DNA of 64,000 nt from Sphingomonadales bacterium UBA2683 (GTDB lineage Bacteria > Pseudomonadota > Alphaproteobacteria > Sphingomonadales > Sphingomonadaceae): positions 678,908 to 742,907 of the forward strand of contig DELZ01000005.1 in NCBI GenBank assembly GCA_002354635.1. The letters run 5' to 3'. The position numbers were made by a program, and so were the translations under genes. Below the pieces are notes generated by a model that was not told the DNA's origin, made no database searches, and saw only the letters and a list, made by a program, of their open reading frames with translations. Of the stretch, positions 59,101-64,000 are shown piece by piece. Numbering within the stretch: position 1 is the stretch's first letter; each line of letters opens with the position of its first letter.

Positions 59101-59847
59101 ATGGACTATGGCAGTTACAACAGCAGGCAGGACCGGGCCCAATCGCTGACAGCGGTCATCGCGATCCATATAGCGGTCGGCTATTTGCTGGTCAGCGGCA
59201 TGGGCACGGATATCGCCGAGCGTGTTGATAGCGGATTCAAGGTCATCGAGATCAGTCCGCCACAGCCGCCGGAACCGGCTCCGGACGAGCAGCCGGCAAA
59301 GACCGAAGAAGGAACTGCTTCACCCGAAAATCTTCGGGCGAGCCCGACCCAGATTGTGCTGCCACCACCGGAAGTGAAGCTCCCGGTCGCAACGCCGCTG
59401 GTGGTCGCGCCGGTTGCCGGCCCCGACAATGACGCCAGCGCCGGTGCTTCCGAGCAACCCGGGCCGGGGACGGGCAGCGGTGGACAAGGTGACGGATCGG
59501 GAAGCGGAAACAGCGGCGACGGAACCGGCGGTGGCGGCATCGTCTCGGGGCCGCACCATCTGTCCGGCGCGCTCACCCGCAAGGATATTCCCCGTTCTGT
59601 CTGGCAGGCCGATACCCGTGGCCGGGTCGTCGTCCGCTTCACGGTCGGTGCAGACGGCCATGCGCGGGATTGCCATGTCCGGCAGACCAGCGGTCATGCA
59701 GAGCTGGATGCGATCACCTGCCGGCTGATCGAACAGCGCTTCCGCTTCGAGCCGGCCCGCGACACGGCCGGCCGTGCGGTCGCCAGCCCCTATGGCTGGG
59801 TGCAGGAATGGTGGCGCGATGGCCGCGGTCCGCAGGTCGTTGGCTGA
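59101..59847 (+). CDS. TonB-family protein with a glycine-rich linker
   Basis: A 248-residue protein. N-terminal helix (SLTAVIAIHIAVGYLLVSGM), then a Pro/Glu segment, then a Gly/Ser/Asp-rich stretch around residues 115-150, and a C-terminal TonB domain (VRFTVGADGHARDCHVRQTS, then ELDAITCRLIEQRFRF). TonB couples the proton gradient to outer-membrane receptors. The long glycine-rich linker in place of the usual Pro-Lys/Pro-Glu spacer is unusual, and exbB/exbD are not adjacent, so it may be an accessory TonB. The two Cys in the C-terminal domain may form a disulfide. Confidence 0.85.
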   Translation: MDYGSYNSRQDRAQSLTAVIAIHIAVGYLLVSGMGTDIAERVDSGFKVIEISPPQPPEPAPDEQPAKTEEGTASPENLRASPTQIVLPPPEVKLPVATPLVVAPVAGPDNDASAGASEQPGPGTGSGGQGDGSGSGNSGDGTGGGGIVSGPHHLSGALTRKDIPRSVWQADTRGRVVVRFTVGADGHARDCHVRQTSGHAELDAITCRLIEQRFRFEPARDTAGRAVASPYGWVQEWWRDGRGPQVVG

Positions 59848-59855
59848 CCCCGAGC

Positions 59856-60371
59856 CTACATTCCCATATAGTCGCGCTTGCCGATAGCCACGCCCTGCAT
59901 GCGCAGCAGATTATAGGCGGTCGTGACGTGGAAAAACAGATTGGGGAGGAAGAAGCTGAGCACATAGGTCTGGCCGTCCAGATCGATGGTCTGCTCCGGG
60001 CCGACCGGCATGGAGATTTCCATGCCGGCGTTGCCGTCAATCGTCGCATCATCGGCTGCCGCCACTTTTGCTGCGCACTCCGAAACTCGTTGGATCAGGG
60101 CGTCAAAACTCTCACCCTCCATCGGCATATCGGGCAGCTTGTCGGGCGCAGTCCCGGTCATCCGTGCGGCACCGCGAACTGCAAATTCGGTGATCATCTG
60201 GACCTGCCATTTGAGGTCGTTCATGTCCGGGAACAGGCGCGCGCCGAGATAGGCTTCGTCGGCGGTACCGGCCGCTTCGGCCGTTGCCTTGGCCTTGGAC
60301 AGAACCGTGGTCAGGCCGCGAAAGGCCTGTGCGGTGGAACCCTTGAGAATGTGCGAGAGAGCGGTGGTCAT
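59856..60371 (-). CDS. DUF1993 domain protein
   Basis: A 171-residue protein (or 176 if the ATG at 60386 is used). It is helical, with LPNLFFHVTTAYNLLRMQGV at the C-terminus and GARLFPDMNDLKWQVQMI in the middle; both are DUF1993 hallmarks, a group related to the DinB four-helix fold with possible metal sites. Function unknown. It converges on the TonB gene after eight bases. The MAPEG gene lies just upstream (36 bases). Confidence 0.85.
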   Translation of the reverse strand: MTTALSHILKGSTAQAFRGLTTVLSKAKATAEAAGTADEAYLGARLFPDMNDLKWQVQMITEFAVRGAARMTGTAPDKLPDMPMEGESFDALIQRVSECAAKVAAADDATIDGNAGMEISMPVGPEQTIDLDGQTYVLSFFLPNLFFHVTTAYNLLRMQGVAIGKRDYMGM

Positions 60372-60407
60372 GGGGATATCTTTCAATTTCAGGGATGAGA
60401 AGCGAAT

Positions 60408-60824
60408 CTAGAAAACACCGGCGAGAATATACAGGCCCAGCGCCATGAAAGAGCCGAATGTGCTGAACGCGCCGATAGCCCGGAAGATCGGGAACAGCTT
60501 GCCCGGTGCGGAGCCGTGCGAACCGGCAGCCGTCGACAGGGCGATGGCGTGAAAGATGCGTCCCAGAACAAAGATGATGGCAATGATCCGGATGACATTA
60601 TTGGGCACAACGGTCATTTCCGCAAGCGCCAGCATGACAATGAACAAAGCGGCATTTTCAGCCAGATTGCCATGGCGCCGGACCTTGCGCTCCAGCGCCG
60701 GATCGTCACCCGTGCCCAGGCTTACCCGGTTGCGGACCCGGTGCATGCCAACCAGAATCATCAAGACGGCTTGCAGGATGATGAGCATGGCTCCCGCGAC
60801 GGCGGCAATAATCGGAATGGTCAT
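60408..60824 (-). CDS. MAPEG-family membrane protein
   Basis: A 138-residue protein with four hydrophobic helices. I start it at ATG 60824 (MTIPIIAAVAGAM). The stretch ALERKVRRHGNLAENAALFI is the MAPEG signature (E-R-x-x-x-N-x-x-E/N), which binds glutathione in eukaryotic homologues. Bacterial members are microsomal-GST-like with unknown substrates. Its promoter is shared with the divergent LysR regulator, a likely controller. Confidence 0.88.
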   Translation of the reverse strand: MTIPIIAAVAGAMLIILQAVLMILVGMHRVRNRVSLGTGDDPALERKVRRHGNLAENAALFIVMLALAEMTVVPNNVIRIIAIIFVLGRIFHAIALSTAAGSHGSAPGKLFPIFRAIGAFSTFGSFMALGLYILAGVF

Positions 60825-60928
60825 CGTACGTTCTCCAGGGCGAGTATAGACAGGCGGGGGACATGCGGCGTTAGGCTGGTGAGTAAAGCATTGGTAGCGG
60901 TGGAAAAATAGTATGTCAAAGCGACTAA

Positions 60929-60947
60929 TTGCACATTGTTGGTGCAA
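60929..60947. promoter_or_regulatory. Candidate LysR operator between MAPEG and LysR genes
   Basis: TTGCAC (60929-60934), seven bases, GTGCAA (60942-60947): a perfect interrupted palindrome of the size and symmetry of LysR boxes (T-N11-A type). It lies 45 bases before the LysR start and about 105 from the MAPEG start. Confidence 0.5.
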
Positions 60948-60991
60948 AATTTAGCCATGCAAACCGGGTTGATTGTGGTTACAATCACCGA

Positions 60992-61909
60992 ATGGACTGG
61001 GAAGATGTCAAAACATTCCGCGAGGTAATGGCTGCGGGAACAGTACGCGCTGCCGCCAAACGGCTGGGGGTGCATCACAGCACGGTCAGCCGCCGGATCG
61101 AGCAGCTGGAAAAATCGCTCGACAGCCGCTTGTTCGAACGCCGGCCCGAGGGCTATTTTCCGACCGCATCGGGTGAAGAACTGGCCCGTGTCGCCGACCA
61201 GTTTTCAGAAGAATTGTTCACGGTCGAGCGTCACATAGCCGGGCGTGACAATGAATTGTCGGGCAATCTGAAGGTAACCATGGCCGAACCTTTCGCTGTG
61301 TCCATATTCGCTGACCGGCTGCCGGAGTTTTGCGCCGCCTATCCGGGTCTGAATCTCGAAATAATCACCAGCTTCGATCTGCTTGATGTCGCCCGGCGAG
61401 AGGCGGATATTGCCATCCGGATGGACAATAATCCGCCCGATGCCCTGGTGGGCAAAAGGCTCTTCGCCTATTGTTCGTCGATTTATGCCAATCCAGACTA
61501 TCTGGCTGAACAGGATTTCGAGAATCGCCCGGAGGAAGCGCGCTGGCTCGGCTGGAGCGATCGGGAGGGCCGCTTTCCCGACTGGACCCAGAAAACCGAA
61601 TTCGCCCGGGTGCCGGTCTGGGGCAATTTCGCCAGTATCGGCTTGCAGATGCGGCTGGCCCGGGCCGGCATGGGCCTGGCCGCATTGCCCTGTATAGCAG
61701 CGGATGGCGTTGCGGGACTGGTGCGGGCCACCGACAGCGATCCGGAACCGTCACGCGACATCTGGATTCTGACGCACGAAGATCTCCGCAGAACCGCCCG
61801 GGTGCGTGCCTTCATGGAATTTGCGGAGATGGTGCTCCGTGAAAATCGCGAAGCCTTGCAAGGCATTCTGACGGACCAGACCCGTGGCCGGGGCCCTGGC
61901 GAGTCCTGA
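60992..61909 (+). CDS. LysR-family transcriptional regulator
   Basis: A 305-residue protein starting at ATG 60992 (MDWEDVKTFREVMAAGTVRA). The helix-turn-helix is AAAKRLGVHHSTVSRRIEQLEKSLDSRLFER, quoted in part as LGVHHSTVSRRIEQLE. The effector domain begins LSGNLKVTMAEPFAVSIF and has the usual two-lobe pattern. The neighbour in the divergent direction encodes a MAPEG protein, a probable target. Effector unknown. Confidence 0.92.
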   Translation: MDWEDVKTFREVMAAGTVRAAAKRLGVHHSTVSRRIEQLEKSLDSRLFERRPEGYFPTASGEELARVADQFSEELFTVERHIAGRDNELSGNLKVTMAEPFAVSIFADRLPEFCAAYPGLNLEIITSFDLLDVARREADIAIRMDNNPPDALVGKRLFAYCSSIYANPDYLAEQDFENRPEEARWLGWSDREGRFPDWTQKTEFARVPVWGNFASIGLQMRLARAGMGLAALPCIAADGVAGLVRATDSDPEPSRDIWILTHEDLRRTARVRAFMEFAEMVLRENREALQGILTDQTRGRGPGES

Positions 61910-61986
61910 TCTGGGGCGATCATACTGCTATTTCATATCAGCGCGTTAACCATCCCTTTGCACTGCCGTTAAATATATCGGGGCTA

Positions 61987-62847
61987 ATGCGAAAGTTGAT
62001 GAATACCACCGTATCCAGCTTGTCGCCTGTCCGGCAGACCGCCATAATCTCGGCGATCGCGGCCTTGCTGTCGGTTACGTTTACAGGTGCGACCTATTTT
62101 CTGTTTTTCGGTATCGACAATCGGTTCTGGCCGGCGATCAACATGTCCTTCCTGATCCCCTGGGCGATTACGATTCCGCTTGGCCTCTACATGTCAAAAC
62201 AGAGATTCAAGCTGGTCGGATTGACGAACCGGCTTCAGGAAGCGCAATCCAAATTGCGTGACGCGAACAAGGCCCTGGAACAGAGAGCAAATTTCGACGG
62301 GATGACCGGGCTGCTCAGCCGGGACAGCTTTTTCAACCAGCTCGAGCAAATGCGCGTGCCAGAAGCGCCCAATGTGCTGATGATTGTCGACGTCGACCAT
62401 TTCAAGAGAATCAACGACAATTTCGGACATCCCATCGGCGATCAGGCGCTGATTCTGCTCGGCAAGGTGTTCCGCAAGACATTGCGTCAGCAGGATTTGA
62501 TCGGGCGTATCGGTGGCGAGGAATTTGGTATATTTTTGCCTGATACCAGCGCTCCGGAGGGCCAGATCATTGGCGAAATCATCCGCCACGAAATCGAGAA
62601 CACGATTTTTGAACCCTATGACAACATGCGTCATGTGATTACGGTCAGTATCGGCGTGACCGACGTCGCTGCCCATCATCAACGCGCCGCTATGCTGGGG
62701 AATGCCGATACCGCGCTGTTCACCGCCAAGCGAAGCGGCCGCAATCAGGTAATCCTGTTTGAACCGGGCATGCGGGCCAAGCCGCGTCCGATCCAGGAAA
62801 AAGCGCAGAACTTCAAAATGGCTGTGATGCAGTCAAATTTCCGGTGA
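61987..62847 (+). CDS. Membrane-anchored diguanylate cyclase (GGDEF)
   Basis: A 286-residue protein with two N-terminal helices (IISAIAALLSVTFTGATYFL and AINMSFLIPWAITIPLGLYM), a coiled coil (TNRLQEAQSKLRDANKALEQ) and a GGDEF domain. The catalytic motif is GGEEF (about residue 175), and RQQD five residues before it is a complete inhibitory I-site, so the enzyme should be active and feedback-inhibited by c-di-GMP. It has no recognisable sensor domain. No EAL domain protein lies nearby. Confidence 0.93.
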   Translation: MRKLMNTTVSSLSPVRQTAIISAIAALLSVTFTGATYFLFFGIDNRFWPAINMSFLIPWAITIPLGLYMSKQRFKLVGLTNRLQEAQSKLRDANKALEQRANFDGMTGLLSRDSFFNQLEQMRVPEAPNVLMIVDVDHFKRINDNFGHPIGDQALILLGKVFRKTLRQQDLIGRIGGEEFGIFLPDTSAPEGQIIGEIIRHEIENTIFEPYDNMRHVITVSIGVTDVAAHHQRAAMLGNADTALFTAKRSGRNQVILFEPGMRAKPRPIQEKAQNFKMAVMQSNFR

Positions 62848-62897
62848 GGCTGAATTTGAAATGACGAAGGCTGCCGGCGCTGCTAGTGCTGGCGGCC

Positions 62898-64000
62898 ATG
62901 ACGGACACTTCAGACAGCAAACCCAACCATCTCTATCTTGTTGACGGCTCGGCCTATATTTTCCGGGCCTATCACCGACTGCCGCCGCTGACCAACGTTC
63001 GCGGTGAGCCGGTCGGTGCCGTCTATGGTTACACGACGATGTTGTGGAAGCTGGCCGACGAACTCAACAAGGCCGACGGACCGACGCATATGGCGGTGGT
63101 GCTGGACAAGGCGGGAACCAGTTTCCGCAACGATCTCTATGACCAGTACAAGGCCAACCGGCCGGAAGCACCGGAGGATCTGAGGCCGCAGTTTCCGATG
63201 ATCCGTGACGCCACGCGCGCTTTTTCGCTGCCGCTGATCGAGGAAGAAAATGTCGAGGCGGACGACATGATAGCCTCCTATACGAAGGCGGCTCTGGAAG
63301 CGGGTTGGCACGTTACGATTGTTTCGTCCGACAAGGATCTGATGCAACTGATCGAGCCGCATGGAGACAGCCGCGTCGATATGCTCGATACGATGAAAAA
63401 TGCGCGCATGAACCGGGCGACGGTCGAAGAAAAGTTCGGTGTCGGACCCGAAAAGCTTGGCGATGTGCTGGGGCTGATGGGGGACAGTTCCGACAATATC
63501 CCCGGCGTACCCGGCATCGGGCCGAAAACGGCATCGAAGCTGATCAACGAATTTGGCGACATCGAAAGCGTGCTGGCCGCCGCGCCGGAGATGAAAAAGT
63601 CCAAGATGCGCGACAATCTGATCGAATTTGCCGACCAGGCGCGGTTATCGCGGGTGCTGGTGACCTTGCGGGACGATTGCCCGTTGCCCGATACGCTGGA
63701 CAGTTTCCTGATCCAGGATATTCCCGATGCGCCGCTGCGCGAATTTCTGGCAGACCACGGCTTCAACAGCCTGCTCAGGAAGCTCGGCGGCGATGGCCAT
63801 GCCGAGCCGCAGAATCCCGATATTGCTGACGCTGGCCCGGTCGAGCCAGCAGCCAAAATGCCGGACGCCCCGGCGATTGACCGGTCAGAATATGAATGTG
63901 TGCAGACGATGGCGGCACTCGACCAGTGGATCGCGCGGGCGAGTGAACAGGGTGTCTGTGCGGTGGATCTGGAGACCGACAGTCTCGAAAGCGTCACCGC
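62898..64000 (+). CDS. polA: DNA polymerase I, N-terminal part (runs off the right edge)
   Basis: The first 367 codons are present. The 5'-3' exonuclease domain starts LYLVDGSAYIFRAYHRLPPL and includes EADDMIASYTKAA, TIVSSDKDLMQL and the H3TH motif GVPGIGPKTASKLI. After an Ala/Pro-rich linker the 3'-5' exonuclease domain begins at VCAVDLETDS with the DxE metal motif intact, so proofreading looks functional. The polymerase domain is beyond the window. No stop occurs up to base 64000. The start ATG is at 62898. Confidence 0.96.
   Translation, partial: MTDTSDSKPNHLYLVDGSAYIFRAYHRLPPLTNVRGEPVGAVYGYTTMLWKLADELNKADGPTHMAVVLDKAGTSFRNDLYDQYKANRPEAPEDLRPQFPMIRDATRAFSLPLIEEENVEADDMIASYTKAALEAGWHVTIVSSDKDLMQLIEPHGDSRVDMLDTMKNARMNRATVEEKFGVGPEKLGDVLGLMGDSSDNIPGVPGIGPKTASKLINEFGDIESVLAAAPEMKKSKMRDNLIEFADQARLSRVLVTLRDDCPLPDTLDSFLIQDIPDAPLREFLADHGFNSLLRKLGGDGHAEPQNPDIADAGPVEPAAKMPDAPAIDRSEYECVQTMAALDQWIARASEQGVCAVDLETDSLESVT

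Overview
The window is a 64 kb piece of chromosome from a Gram-negative alphaproteobacterium, most likely a member of the Sphingomonadales. This is inferred from the high GC content, the gene families present (GapR/DUF2312, DUF1244, NrsF/SigF, UPF0145, DUF3147, a carotenoid cleavage oxygenase) and the gene order around the TCA-cycle cluster. It is dense with genes and almost wholly housekeeping. I see no rRNA, tRNA, CRISPR array, transposase or prophage. Both ends cut genes: a FecR-like secreted protein on the left and polA on the right.

Layout. 0-10 kb: a TPR/beta-barrel outer membrane protein with a FecR-like partner, an M14 carboxypeptidase coupled to a DUF4136-type lipoprotein, galE, rpmJ, a HAD phosphatase, pyk, DUF1244, the nucleoid protein GapR, a GNAT acetyltransferase, UPF0145 and a CPBP protease. 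9.7-13.7 kb: yebC, DUF3147, ruvC, ruvA and ruvB, with an AT-rich secreted orphan protein wedged between ruvA and ruvB. 13.8-19.8 kb, mostly minus strand: carotenoid oxygenase, dapD, a pyrimidine nucleotidase, dxs, a Zur-type regulator and a MerC-like membrane protein. 19.9-25.9 kb: ctaA, rplM-rpsI, a flippase, a threonine synthase and an esterase.

26-42 kb is the respiratory and TCA block: sdhB, a thioesterase, zapE, then (after an accessory insert of small genes) mdh, sucD, sucA, sucB and lpd. sucC is absent from the expected place. The gaps between these genes carry three-stem palindromic repeats (REPIN-like), and four copies surround a small GIY-YIG nuclease gene between sucD and sucA. Related doublets occur near ruvC/ruvA and ruvB.

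42-51 kb: amidase, PepSY protein, TRIC channel and SppA, followed by a complete bufferin-type RiPP operon (DUF2282 precursor, DUF692/MNIO enzyme, DUF2063 partner, DoxX, ECF sigma factor SigF, NrsF). A textbook SigF promoter (GTAACC-N16-CGAA) lies in front of the precursor gene, so the sigma factor encoded in the operon probably drives it. Next to it and divergent are groES-groEL, with a heat-shock-like promoter and a perfect CIRCE operator.

51-64 kb: a DUF885 peptidase-like protein, L-serine dehydratase, MBL hydrolase, MDR oxidoreductase, MFS transporter, DJ-1/PfpI protein, a TonB-like protein with a glycine-rich linker, DUF1993, MAPEG, a LysR regulator, a diguanylate cyclase and the start of polA.

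The two most interesting loci are the self-contained SigF/bufferin operon (45.4-49.1 kb) and the repeat-flanked GIY-YIG gene inside the suc operon (34.4-35.1 kb).
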